Origin: DSNY01 sp016861185
GTDB lineage: Bacteria > Pseudomonadota > Gammaproteobacteria > Burkholderiales > Burkholderiaceae_F
Assembly: GCA_030263275.1 (NCBI GenBank)
Contig: SZOR01000048.1
Span: 1-28,843 of the forward strand
Length of the DNA: 28,843 nt
Direction of reading: 5' to 3'
In this document: positions 1-7,123 of the stretch, one piece after another
How the letters are laid out: each line of letters begins with the position of its first letter
How positions within the stretch are numbered: position 1 is the first letter of the stretch
Made by a program: the position numbers and the translations under genes
The notes under the pieces: model-generated
Told to the model about the DNA's origin: nothing
Database searches by the model: none
The model's input: only the letters and a program-made list of their open reading frames with translations

Positions 1-4
1 GCTC

Positions 5-30
5 CCCTCTCCCCCGCGAGGGGGAGAGGG
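5..30. repeat. CCCTCTCCCCC palindrome, copy 1
   Basis: Arms CCCTCTCCCCC (5-15) and GGGGGAGAGGG (20-30) are perfect complements around the loop GCGA. The core matches the palindrome at 1219-1244, so this looks like a dispersed REP-like element rather than a single-use hairpin. No T-tract follows on either strand, so a rho-independent terminator is unlikely. Confidence 0.75.
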
Positions 31-167
31 CGAGGGAGAGGGGGTGTCGGTTGAACTGCCTGCCGTCGAAGGCGCCGAGCAGCGCAGGCGAGGGCGGGGG
101 CCGTGCCCTCGACGAGCAGCACAGGGAACCCGCGCAGCGGGCGCCTTCCTCGGCGCGCCTTCTTTTG

Positions 168-199
168 GTTACTTTTCTTGGCAAGACAAGAAAAGTAAC
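168..199. repeat. AT-rich 13-bp perfect inverted repeat
   Basis: GTTACTTTTCTTG (168-180) and CAAGAAAAGTAAC (187-199) are perfect inverted copies with the 6-nt loop GCAAGA. It is an AT-rich island in very GC-rich surroundings. From memory, closely similar sequences recur in intergenic DNA of other beta- and gammaproteobacteria; I could not check this. Neither strand has a T-tract after the stem, so it is better called an intergenic repeat than a canonical terminator, although it does lie downstream of livH. Confidence 0.7.
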
Positions 200-337
200 G
201 GCCCCGCGGTCCGAGCGTCCACCCTTCGAACAACGAAGAACAGAATCGCGAAGCGGCACCATCGACCGCAATCGAACGATCGACGATCGGCGCGGAGACC
301 GCAAACGAAACGTATGCCCGCGCGAATCGGCGACGCC

Positions 338-1210
338 TCACGCCTTGCTCCCGAACAGCCCCGTCGGCCGGAACATCAGCACCAGCAGGAAGATGACGAA
401 GATGCCGATCTGGCCGAGGCTTTCGCCGAGATAAAGGCCCGACACCGACTCGACGACGCCGATCAGCAGCCCGCCGACGAGCGCGCCGGCGAAGCTGCCC
501 ATGCCGCCGAGCACGACGATCGTGAAGGCGACGAGCACGAAGCCGTTGCCCACCGTCGGGTTCACGTAGTACGCGGGCAGCAGGAAGCACGCCGCCGCGC
601 CCAGGCAGGCCAGCCCGATGCCGAAGCTCATCGCGAAGACGTGCTCCACGTCGATGCCGACCAGCTTCGCGCCCTGCCGCTCCTTCGCGAGCGCGCGGAT
701 CGCGCGGCCGAGATCGGTCTTCGCCATCACGGCGAACAGGATCGCCGCCGCCGCGAGCGCGCCGCCGAAGGCGACCGCCTTCGGCACCGCGATGAAGGCG
801 CCGGCGACGTCGATCGTCGCCAGCGACCAGCGCGTTTCGATCGTCCGCGTATCCGCGGTGAACAGCACCAGCGCGAGGTTCTCCAGCACGATCGCGATGC
901 CGAGCGTCACGAGCAGGATGTTTTCGTCCTTGCCGTGGCTCGCGCGGCCGATCACGAGCCGCTGCAGCAGGTAGCCGAAGCCGAACATCGCCGGCACCAT
1001 CACCGCGAGCGCGGCGTACGGATCCACGCCGTAGCGCGTGAACAGCAGTTGCACGCCGTACAGCGCGATCATCAGCGCCGCGCCGTGCGCGAAGTTGATG
1101 ATGTGCAGCACGCCGTAGATCAGCGTGAGCCCGAGCGCCACCAGCGCGTAGATCGCGCCGGTGGTCAGCCCGTTCGCGATCGACGGCCAGAGGATCGACA
1201 GTTCGAGCAT
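338..1210 (-). CDS. livH: Branched-chain amino acid ABC transporter permease, LivH type
   Basis: This 290-residue inner-membrane protein is almost entirely hydrophobic, with about eight membrane segments. It has the LivH-type start (residues about 12-45, NGLTTGAIYALVALGLTLIYG followed by INFAHG) and the late LGGMGSFAGALVGGLLIG stretch. It would form half of the membrane channel of a HAAT-family importer for branched-chain amino acids or related amides and carboxylates. It sits 41 nt after the substrate-binding protein, so the two are co-transcribed. The ATG at 1210 is preceded by a purine-rich GGGGAGAGGGGG that is also the 3' arm of a palindrome. The partner permease LivM and the ATPases LivG and LivF are not in the window. 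The family is secure; the substrate is not. Confidence 0.93.
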   Translation of the reverse strand: MLELSILWPSIANGLTTGAIYALVALGLTLIYGVLHIINFAHGAALMIALYGVQLLFTRYGVDPYAALAVMVPAMFGFGYLLQRLVIGRASHGKDENILLVTLGIAIVLENLALVLFTADTRTIETRWSLATIDVAGAFIAVPKAVAFGGALAAAAILFAVMAKTDLGRAIRALAKERQGAKLVGIDVEHVFAMSFGIGLACLGAAACFLLPAYYVNPTVGNGFVLVAFTIVVLGGMGSFAGALVGGLLIGVVESVSGLYLGESLGQIGIFVIFLLVLMFRPTGLFGSKA

Positions 1211-1218
1211 CGACTACC

Positions 1219-1244
1219 CCCTCTCCCCGCTCGCGGGGAGAGGG
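1219..1244. repeat. CCCTCTCCCCGC palindrome, copy 2, overlapping the livH ribosome-binding site
   Basis: Arms CCCTCTCCCCGC (1219-1230) and GCGGGGAGAGGG (1233-1244) are perfect complements with only TC between them. It fills most of the 41-nt gap between the binding-protein gene and livH. Read on the minus strand, the 3' arm is the purine-rich stretch 9 or more nt before the livH ATG, so the hairpin could hide the ribosome-binding site. The core is shared with the element at 5-30. Confidence 0.75.
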
Positions 1245-1251
1245 AAAGGCG

Positions 1252-2487
1252 TCACGCCTTCCAGGGAAACACCGGCTCGGCTTCGCGGAACTCCTGCGGG
1301 ACGATGACCTTGATGTCGTTCTTCAGCACCTGCGTCATCAGCGGGCGCGCGCCCTGATTCTGGCCGTTGACGAACCTGGTGGGACCGTACGGCATGATGT
1401 GGTTGGCGAAGGCGCTCGACTCGAGCGCGGCGATCACGTCCTCGCGCTTCGCGCTCTTCGCGCGTTCGAGCGCATCGGCGAGCAGCCACATCGACGTGTA
1501 GTTCATGAAGAACTCGTAGACGAAGAAGCCGCCCTTCGCCTCGACGCGCTTGCGCAGCGCCGCTACGCGCTTGTCCTTCGGGTTGTACCAGTGGTTGACG
1601 TCGATGATGCCGTTCGCGGCGTCCGGGAACTCCTTGACGAAGCGGTAGTTCGACGCCGCGCCGCCGAGCACCGAATAGATCGCCATCGGCACGACCTTCT
1701 GCTGGCGCATCGTGCGCACCAGCAGCGCGTATTCGTTGTAGTAGTTGGCCGGGATCACGATGTCGGGATTGACCGCCTTCATCCGCAGCACGATGTTGTT
1801 GAAGTCGCGCGTCGGGTTGGCGTGCTTGACGATTTCCCTGACCTCGTAACCGAAGGTCGGCAGCTCCTTCGCGAGCAGGTTGGCGGTGCCGGTGCCGAAC
1901 AGCGACTCCTCGTGCACGATCATCACGGTCTTCGCCGGCTTGCCGGCGAGCGTGTTCAGCACGTGCAGGTTCTGCATCGCGATCTGCGTGACGGTGCGGT
2001 AGCCGGGGCCAAAGCGGAACGTGTTCTTCAGGCCGCGTTCGACGATCTGGTCGGCCACCCCGACGTCGACGATGTGCGCGATGCCGTGACGCGCGGCCGC
2101 CTGCGTCGTCGCCAGACAGATGCTGCTCGCGTACGCGCCGACGATCGCGGCCACGCCCGCCTCGTTCATCTTCTCGACCTCGGAGGCGCCTACCTGCGGC
2201 TGGCTCTGCGCGTCGCCGAGCACCGCCTCGAGCCGCGCCCCGCCCATCGACTTGATGCCGCCAGCGGCGTTGATGTCTTCGATCGCCATCAGCGCGCCCT
2301 CGCGGCACGGAACGCCGGAGACGGCGAGCGCGCCGGTCACCGGATGCAATACGCCGACCTTGATCGCCGGCGGCCTTTGGCCGAGCACGACGGCCGGCGC
2401 GGCGAGCGTCGCGGCGCCCGCCGACAGCGCAGCGGTCTGCTTGAGGAACTTGCGGCGGGCGGGAAAGCGGTTGCGATGGTTGGTCAT
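1252..2487 (-). CDS. Branched-chain amino acid/amide ABC transporter substrate-binding protein
   Basis: A 411-residue periplasmic binding protein of the LivK/AmiC type (periplasmic binding fold type I). The N-terminus carries a twin-arginine signal: RRKFLK near residues 10-15, then a hydrophobic segment and a small-residue stretch ending about residue 35, so export is probably by Tat. The mature part opens with IKVGVLHPVTGALAVSG, the usual first strand and ligand-loop region. I chose the ATG at 2487 over the upstream frame start because AAGGAG lies 7 nt before it and the signal peptide begins there. It is followed by livH. Linkage to beta-oxidation genes hints at a carboxylate or amide ligand rather than leucine, but that is inference. 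Confidence 0.92.
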   Translation of the reverse strand: MTNHRNRFPARRKFLKQTAALSAGAATLAAPAVVLGQRPPAIKVGVLHPVTGALAVSGVPCREGALMAIEDINAAGGIKSMGGARLEAVLGDAQSQPQVGASEVEKMNEAGVAAIVGAYASSICLATTQAAARHGIAHIVDVGVADQIVERGLKNTFRFGPGYRTVTQIAMQNLHVLNTLAGKPAKTVMIVHEESLFGTGTANLLAKELPTFGYEVREIVKHANPTRDFNNIVLRMKAVNPDIVIPANYYNEYALLVRTMRQQKVVPMAIYSVLGGAASNYRFVKEFPDAANGIIDVNHWYNPKDKRVAALRKRVEAKGGFFVYEFFMNYTSMWLLADALERAKSAKREDVIAALESSAFANHIMPYGPTRFVNGQNQGARPLMTQVLKNDIKVIVPQEFREAEPVFPWKA

Positions 2488-2616
2488 TGTTGTCTCCTTG
2501 AAGGTCGAGCCGCGGCACACCCGACCGGCCTGCGCGGCGCTCGCGCGAAGGATAACGCGCTGCGTGCGCGCGCCGGCGAATCGACGGTTCGCCGACCTTC
2601 GCGGTCGCGCCGGCGC

Positions 2617-3444
2617 CTACAGGAACAGATCGGGCAGGAGCTGCTTGCTTCCGGGCACGACCGAATACCTGTCGAAATCGGCCACGCCCGCCTGCTTCAG
2701 CACCTCCTCGTCGATGAAGAAGTTGCCGGTCGTCGCCGCCGCCTCTCGCGTCAGGATCGCGTAGGCGGCGTCGGCCATGATCTGCGGCGTGCGGCAGTGT
2801 TCGGGCTGCACGCCCGGGATCATCTGCAACGCAGCCGTTTGAATCACCGTGCGCGGCCACAGCGCGTTGACCGCGATGCCGTAGCTGCGGAACTCCTCGG
2901 CATGCCCGAGCACGCACATGCTCATGCCGTACTTGGCCATCGTGTAGGCGACGTGCGGCGCGAACCAGCGCGCGTCCAGGTTGAGCGGCGGCGACAGCGT
3001 CAGCACGTGCGGGTTGCGCTTGCGCTCTGCGCTTTTCTTCAGATAAGGCAGGCAGGCCTGCGTGCACAGGAACGTGCCGCGCACGTTGACGCCGAACATC
3101 AGGTCGAAGCGCTTCATCGGCGTCGCTTCGGTCGGCGTCAGGTTGATCGCGCTCGCGTTGTTGACGAGGATGTCGATGCCGCCGAAGTGATCTGCCGTCC
3201 GCTTGGCCGCGGCGACGACCTGCGCTTCGTCGCGGATGTCGCACTGGATCGGCAGCGCCTTGCCGCCGGCGGCTTCGACTTCCTCGGCCGCGGTGTAGAT
3301 CGTTCCGGGCAGCTTGGGATTCGGCTCCGTCGTCTTCGCCGCGATCGCGACGTTGGCGCCGTCGGCGGCGGCGCGCTTGACGATCGCCAGGCCGATGCCG
3401 CGCGAGGCGCCCGAAATGAAGATCGTCTTGCCCTTGAGGTTCAT
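2617..3444 (-). CDS. Short-chain dehydrogenase/reductase, HSDL2/AtuB-like
   Basis: A 275-residue classical SDR predicted to oxidise or reduce a hydroxyl/carbonyl with NAD(P). The cofactor loop SGASRGIG is at residues 11-18, NNAS at 95-98, and the catalytic YxxxK is Y167/K171 with Ser151 as likely partner. The segment PNPKLPGTI near 41-49 is typical of the HSDL2 / citronellol dehydrogenase-like subgroup, often found in lipid or isoprenoid breakdown clusters. GGAGACGACC precedes the ATG at 3444. It starts 19 nt after the SGNH hydrolase stop and is followed by a 129-nt gap before the ABC binding protein. Substrate cannot be told from sequence. Confidence 0.92.
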   Translation of the reverse strand: MNLKGKTIFISGASRGIGLAIVKRAAADGANVAIAAKTTEPNPKLPGTIYTAAEEVEAAGGKALPIQCDIRDEAQVVAAAKRTADHFGGIDILVNNASAINLTPTEATPMKRFDLMFGVNVRGTFLCTQACLPYLKKSAERKRNPHVLTLSPPLNLDARWFAPHVAYTMAKYGMSMCVLGHAEEFRSYGIAVNALWPRTVIQTAALQMIPGVQPEHCRTPQIMADAAYAILTREAAATTGNFFIDEEVLKQAGVADFDRYSVVPGSKQLLPDLFL

Positions 3445-3463
3445 GGTCGTCTCCGGTCGTGTG

Positions 3464-4201
3464 TCAGTGGTTCGGGCTGGCCGCCGGCTCGCGCGCGAGC
3501 CGATCGGCGATCAGTTCGGCCCAGCGCGCGTAACCGCGCGCCGAGGGGTGGAAACCGTCGCGCGCAAAGAACTCGCGCGCGCCGTCGAAAGCGAAACGAT
3601 AGTGCCGCACGCGCCGGGCGGGCGCATCGAGCCGCGCCGCGACGCGCGCGAGCGCCGCGTCGAGCCTGCGCGCGTCGGCGCCCAGCACGTCGCGCAACGG
3701 CCGCGGCAGCGCAGGGAAGTACGCCAGCGGCGGCACTTCGAGCAGGATCACCTCGCGTGCTCCCGTGCGCGCGTGCAACGCCGCGACGAGCGCAGCGATG
3801 TCGCGCTGCCAGCGCGCCGCGCGCGTCTGTTCGAGCACGTCGTTGACGCCGAGCACGACGACCGCGAGATCGGCCGCTACCGTGTGCGTCGCTTCGAGCA
3901 GTCGCAGCGTACGGCGCGCGGTCGCGCCGTTCTCACCGAGCACGCGCCAGAACACGCGCCGGCCGAGCTTCGCCGCAAGCCGCGCGGCCAGCTCGCCGGC
4001 CAGCGCTTCGCCGTGATGCGCGGCACCGACGCCGACTGCGGTCGATTCGCCGACGACGAGCAGTCGGAGCGGTGCGCCGCTTCCAACTTCGCCCGCGAGC
4101 GCACCGCCCGCGTCGGGCAGCCGCGGCGTCGTGCGGCGAACGCGCCGCGCCTGCCAGAGCAGCAGCGGGCCGAGCGCGAATTTGGCGGCGAGGTTGATCA
4201 A
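3464..4201 (-). CDS. SGNH/GDSL-family hydrolase
   Basis: A 245-residue hydrolase of the SGNH family, predicted esterase, lipase or thioesterase. The nucleophile block reads VVGESTAVG, with Ser53 in a GES variant of GDS; the Asn block is GVND (118-121) and the catalytic DxxH is D215/H218 in DGFHP. Residues 7-17 are hydrophobic and could be a weak membrane anchor. The only in-frame start before the first conserved block is a TTG at 4201; an in-frame TAA lies 15 nt upstream and no good Shine-Dalgarno is visible, so the start is the least certain part. It lies between a hotdog thioesterase and an SDR in the fatty-acid cluster. Confidence 0.87.
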   Translation of the reverse strand: MINLAAKFALGPLLLWQARRVRRTTPRLPDAGGALAGEVGSGAPLRLLVVGESTAVGVGAAHHGEALAGELAARLAAKLGRRVFWRVLGENGATARRTLRLLEATHTVAADLAVVVLGVNDVLEQTRAARWQRDIAALVAALHARTGAREVILLEVPPLAYFPALPRPLRDVLGADARRLDAALARVAARLDAPARRVRHYRFAFDGAREFFARDGFHPSARGYARWAELIADRLAREPAASPNH

Positions 4202-4297
4202 GGACGCGTCGATTTACGGATGCAGGAACCAGCCCCTTCGTACAGGGAGATCGAGGGGCAGATTACGACGGCACACACCGAACGTGCATCCGTTCTC

Positions 4298-4399
4298 GTC
4301 CCCCTTTGGTAAAGGGGGACTGAGGGGGATTTTGGAGGGTCGTCGTCGCCAGGGCTGCGTCTGAGGAATCCCCCCTGCCCCCCTTTACGGAAAGGGGGG
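4298..4399. repeat. Pair of inverted REP-like elements (CCCCCTTT/AAAGGGGG)
   Basis: Two hairpins in opposite orientation fill half of the 202-nt gap between the thioesterase and SGNH genes. Hairpin A has arms GTCCCCCTTT (4298-4307) and AAAGGGGGAC (4311-4320), followed by GAGGGGGATTTT. Hairpin B has arms CCCCCCTTT (4378-4386) and AAAGGGGGG (4391-4399) with loop ACGG, preceded by AATCCCCCCTG. The tails AGGGGGATT and AATCCCCCCT also nearly pair. This is the layout of a BIME (bacterial interspersed mosaic element). A single copy in hairpin B orientation occurs at 18182-18211. Confidence 0.85.
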
Positions 4400-4403
4400 T
4401 TCG

Positions 4404-4835
4404 TTACGCCTTCTTCGGCCACAGCACCATCTGCGTGCAGCGGAACAGCGCCAAAGTCTTGCCGGTAGCGACTTCGGTCACCGTCGCATCCCACACCTGC
4501 GTCGTGCGGCCCAGATGCGCACCGCGGGCGATCGCTTCGAGCGTGCCTTCGGTCGCGGTACCGAGGAAGTTCGACTTCAGTTCGATCGTCGTGAAGCTTT
4601 CCGCGCCGTCCGGGAGATGCGCGACGGTGGCGAAGCCGCACGCGGTGTCCGCGAGCGCGATCACGCTCGCCGCGTGAAGAAAGCCATTCGGCGCCAGGAA
4701 TTCGGGGCGGATGTCCATCCGCATCGCGAGTTCGCGCGGATCGATGCGAACGACTCTCAGCCCGAACAGCGCAGGCAGCCGCGTCGAGGCGCGCGCGTTC
4801 AGTGCGTCGATGCTGACGTCGGGTCGGAGTTTCAT
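4404..4835 (-). CDS. PaaI-type hotdog thioesterase (copy 1)
   Basis: A 143-residue single hotdog-fold protein predicted to hydrolyse acyl-CoA thioesters. The PaaI signature is NGFLHAASVIALADTACG, with N50, H54 and the likely catalytic acid D63. The C-terminal half has the long beta-strand region with SNFLG and GRTTQVWDATV. I prefer the ATG at 4835 to one 57 nt upstream because the extra residues are encoded by the heptad repeat array at 4841-4882 and look non-native. No clear Shine-Dalgarno is seen at the chosen start. The stop lies 4 nt from a REP-like hairpin. A second, more divergent hotdog protein is encoded at 7120-7554. Confidence 0.9.
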   Translation of the reverse strand: MKLRPDVSIDALNARASTRLPALFGLRVVRIDPRELAMRMDIRPEFLAPNGFLHAASVIALADTACGFATVAHLPDGAESFTTIELKSNFLGTATEGTLEAIARGAHLGRTTQVWDATVTEVATGKTLALFRCTQMVLWPKKA

Positions 4836-4840
4836 CGGTT

Positions 4841-4987
4841 CGGATTGCGCAACGCGGATTGCGGATTGCGTCGTGCGGATCGCGCTGGCCACGGCGCACG
4901 ATCGGCCTGTCCGTTAAGTTGCGCGGTAGCCATCAACGGTAGCCTCCGAAGCCTGCCGTGCTCGCGCAATCCGCAATCCGCAATGCG
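4841..4987. repeat. Heptad repeat array in the ECH-like/thioesterase junction
   Basis: Six 7-nt units in exact register run from 4841 to 4882: CGGATTG, CGCAACG, CGGATTG, CGGATTG, CGTCGTG, CGGATCG. After 84 nt (12 x 7) three units of the opposite orientation follow at 4967-4987: CAATCCG, CAATCCG, CAATGCG. The two blocks are inverted copies and could pair across the intergenic region. The thioesterase start codon is 5 nt beyond the first unit. The same period and opposed-orientation layout recurs at three other junctions. Confidence 0.8.
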
Positions 4988-4989
4988 AC

Positions 4990-5754
4990 TCACGCGAAGC
5001 GCGAAAAGTCCGGCTTGCGCCGCTCGAAGAACGCTGTGAAGGCTTCCTTCGCCTCCGGGCTCTTCAGCATGCGGCCGAAGGTCTGCGCTTCGTCCATGAT
5101 GATCTTCTCGACGACCGACTTCCAGCCGGCCTTCATCAGCCGCTTGGTCTCGCGCACCGAGGCCGGCGGCAGCGCGTTGAAGCGCGCGGCCTGCTTTTGC
5201 GCGTAGGCGAGCACCTCGTCGGGCGGCAGGATGCGGTTGACGATCTTCATCTCGAGCGCCTCTTCGGCGCTCAGCGGGTCGCCGAGCAGCAGCTTCTCCG
5301 CGGCCTTGTGATAGCCGGCCGCGAGCGGCACGAGCAGACTCGACGCGAACTCCGTGCACAGGCCGAGCGTGACGAAGGGCATCGAGAACATCGCGTTGTC
5401 GGCGCAGTAGACGAGGTCGCAGTGCAACAGCATCGTCGTGCCGATGCCGACCGCGGCACCGTTGACCGCGGCGACGACCGGCTTCTCGGCGTAACCCAAC
5501 GTCTGGATGAACTTGAACACCGGCGCGTCCATGCTCTGCGCCGGATGCTTCATGAAGTCCTCGAGGTCGTTGCCCGCCGTGAAGATGTCCGGCTGGCCGT
5601 GGATCAGGATGGCGCGCACGCCGCCGTCGTCGTGTGCGGCAGCGATCGCGTCGGCCATCTGCTGATACATCGCCATCGTGATCGCGTTCTTCTTCTCCGG
5701 CCGCGCGATCTCGATGCGCATCACGCCGTCTGCAGTTTCCGTCCTGATACTCAT
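4990..5754 (-). CDS. Enoyl-CoA hydratase/isomerase family protein, probably an enoyl-CoA isomerase
   Basis: A 254-residue crotonase-fold protein. The N-terminal RPEKKNAIT and the oxyanion-hole regions FTAGNDLEDF (58-67) and NGAAVGIG (98-105) are clear. At the two positions where true hydratases carry glutamates (E144 and E164 in rat ECH) this protein appears to have Thr and Phe. It keeps a Glu (E135, in LGLCTEFASS) where the peroxisomal delta3,delta2-enoyl-CoA isomerases carry their catalytic Glu. I therefore expect double-bond isomerisation rather than hydration. The ATG at 5754 has AAGGAG 6 nt upstream and overlaps the previous gene's stop by 4 nt. The alignment is by eye. Confidence 0.9.
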   Translation of the reverse strand: MSIRTETADGVMRIEIARPEKKNAITMAMYQQMADAIAAAHDDGGVRAILIHGQPDIFTAGNDLEDFMKHPAQSMDAPVFKFIQTLGYAEKPVVAAVNGAAVGIGTTMLLHCDLVYCADNAMFSMPFVTLGLCTEFASSLLVPLAAGYHKAAEKLLLGDPLSAEEALEMKIVNRILPPDEVLAYAQKQAARFNALPPASVRETKRLMKAGWKSVVEKIIMDEAQTFGRMLKSPEAKEAFTAFFERRKPDFSRFA

Positions 5755-6221
5755 CGCCTCTCCTTGCTGCCCTGTCGTTCCTGCTGCGCGAACCGTCGCA
5801 GCGATTCCGCCGCCTGCGCACGCACGCGGTTGCGCAGCCACGGCGTCCAGCCGAAGAGCCACCCCTTCCAGCCGAGCGCCTGACGCGACCAGCGCCAGAA
5901 GCTGAAGCGATCGACCTGCCGCACGATCTTGCCGGCCGCGATCACCATCTCCGTGTACACGCGGTTGCGTACCGGCCGCGTGCCGTACGTGTAGCGCGCA
6001 ACCCACACGGCGCGGGCGCCGTCCGGACCCTCGTCGACGGTGGCCGATACGCTGAAGTCGCGCGTGCGCGTCAGCAGCATGCGCCACATCAAGCGCACCT
6101 CCTCCGCCGACAGCAGCGGAAAGATCGGGTCGCTGAAGGTCGCGTCGGGCGCGTAGAGCTGACCCATCGTGTAGTGGTCGCCGAGCATGAAGGCATCGAA
6201 GAAGCGCTGCGCGACGCTCAT
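5751..6221 (-). CDS. NTF2-like / SnoaL-like small protein
   Basis: A 156-residue protein with the cone-shaped NTF2-like pattern: an N-terminal helix (SVAQRFFDAFMLGDHYTMGQLYAPDATFSDPIF) and then alternating strands with VWVARYTYGTRPVRNRVYTEMVI. Family members range from ketosteroid-isomerase-like enzymes to ligand binders, and catalytic residues cannot be assigned. The C-terminal 40 residues are Trp- and Arg-rich (FWRWSRQALGWKGWLFGWTPW), unusual for the fold, and may bind membrane or a partner. Its ATG overlaps the stop of the alpha/beta hydrolase and its own stop overlaps the start of the isomerase-like gene, both by 4 nt, so it is translationally coupled in the operon. Confidence 0.85.
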   Translation of the reverse strand: MSVAQRFFDAFMLGDHYTMGQLYAPDATFSDPIFPLLSAEEVRLMWRMLLTRTRDFSVSATVDEGPDGARAVWVARYTYGTRPVRNRVYTEMVIAAGKIVRQVDRFSFWRWSRQALGWKGWLFGWTPWLRNRVRAQAAESLRRFAQQERQGSKERR

Positions 6222-7123
6222 GCCGGCACGCCCTCGGAATGGCAGGCGCGGCGGCGTTCGGCCTGCGCCGCGAGCCACGCCGCCGCCTGCGGCCACAGCT
6301 TCTCGGCGCTGCGCCGGCGGAAGAAACCGAAGTGGCCGACGCGCGCCTCGCCGATCGCGCGCGGATCGATGCGCTTCATCTCGCGCGGCGCCGACGCGTA
6401 GAAGCCGTGCAGCGACTCGGTGTTCCGCAGCGACATGTATTCGTCGTCGGTGAACGACAGCGACAGGATCGGCGTCTTCACTTGCTCGAACCGCCGCCGC
6501 ACGTCTTCGCCTTCGGCGCCGACCAGGTACTCGCGGTTCAGGCACCAGCGCCGCCACTGCGCCATCACGCCGGCCGGGAGATCACCGATCTTCCTGAGCT
6601 TGCGACCGGGGAAGTAGCCGAACAGCCGCAGCGACAGCGGCGCGGCCACGTACCACAACCACCACACGTAGCTGCGCAGCTTCGGGCTGTTCTCGCGCCA
6701 GTAGCCGCTGCCGGCGGCGACCGTCATCATCGCGGCGACGCGCTCGCGGTTGGGCACGAGTCCCAGGATCTGCCCGCCGAGCGAATGGCCGACCCACAGC
6801 AGCGGCTTCGCACCGATGCGGGCGGCGACGAAATCGACCATCGCCGCGCAATCGCGCTGCGCCCAGGTGAACACGTCGGCCTCGAAGCCGCGCAGCGACT
6901 TCCGGAACTGCGGCGGCCGCGAGTGCCCCATGCCGCGGTAGTCGAAGGTCACCGCGAAGAAGCCCTGCCCGGCGAGCCAGTGCGCGAAGGCCGCGTAGAA
7001 GTGCTGCTCGACACCCATCGCCGGCACGATCAGCACGCCGGCGCGGCAGGTGTGCGAATCGCCGAATGTGCTCGCGCGCAGCGCGAAGCCGTCGGCGGCG
7101 ACCACGTTCGCCGCGTGCGTCAT
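6218..7123 (-). CDS. Alpha/beta-fold hydrolase
   Basis: A 301-residue cytosolic serine hydrolase. The oxyanion/turn region is VPAMGVEQHFY near 33-43, followed by DYRGMGHS (61-68) and the nucleophile elbow GHSLGG with Ser114. The likely catalytic His is H264 (VGHFGFF), and an acid lies in the SFTDDEYMS segment (D226 or D227). It resembles the large uncharacterised group of hydrolases found beside acyl-CoA metabolism genes; an esterase or thioesterase role is plausible. The ATG at 7123 overlaps the preceding thioesterase stop by 4 nt. Confidence 0.9.
   Translation of the reverse strand: MTHAANVVAADGFALRASTFGDSHTCRAGVLIVPAMGVEQHFYAAFAHWLAGQGFFAVTFDYRGMGHSRPPQFRKSLRGFEADVFTWAQRDCAAMVDFVAARIGAKPLLWVGHSLGGQILGLVPNRERVAAMMTVAAGSGYWRENSPKLRSYVWWLWYVAAPLSLRLFGYFPGRKLRKIGDLPAGVMAQWRRWCLNREYLVGAEGEDVRRRFEQVKTPILSLSFTDDEYMSLRNTESLHGFYASAPREMKRIDPRAIGEARVGHFGFFRRRSAEKLWPQAAAWLAAQAERRRACHSEGVPA

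Larger units (their letters stand above)
1..337. other. Non-coding region with palindromes, downstream of livH
   Basis: I see no credible gene here; the open frames crossing it are antisense shadows of livH or low-complexity GC-rich frames. It holds a CCCTCTCCCCC/GGGGGAGAGGG palindrome at 5-30 and an AT-rich perfect inverted repeat at 168-199, both annotated separately. The rest, including 200-337, shows nothing recognisable. livM, livG and livF, which often follow livH, are not present at this end. Confidence 0.6.

Noticed and set aside
168..199. Rho-independent terminator for livH
   Set aside because: The stem is AT-rich and not followed by a T-tract on the minus strand; kept as a repeat.
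44..1357. Plus-strand frame of 437 codons over livH
   Set aside because: Antisense to a clear LivH permease, low complexity and Arg/Glu/His rich.
1399..3846. Plus-strand frame of 815 codons over the ABC binding protein and SDR
   Set aside because: Shadow of two well-supported minus-strand genes; no family features.
4836..4892. Longer N-terminus for thioesterase copy 1
   Set aside because: The extra residues are encoded by the heptad array and are not part of the hotdog domain.
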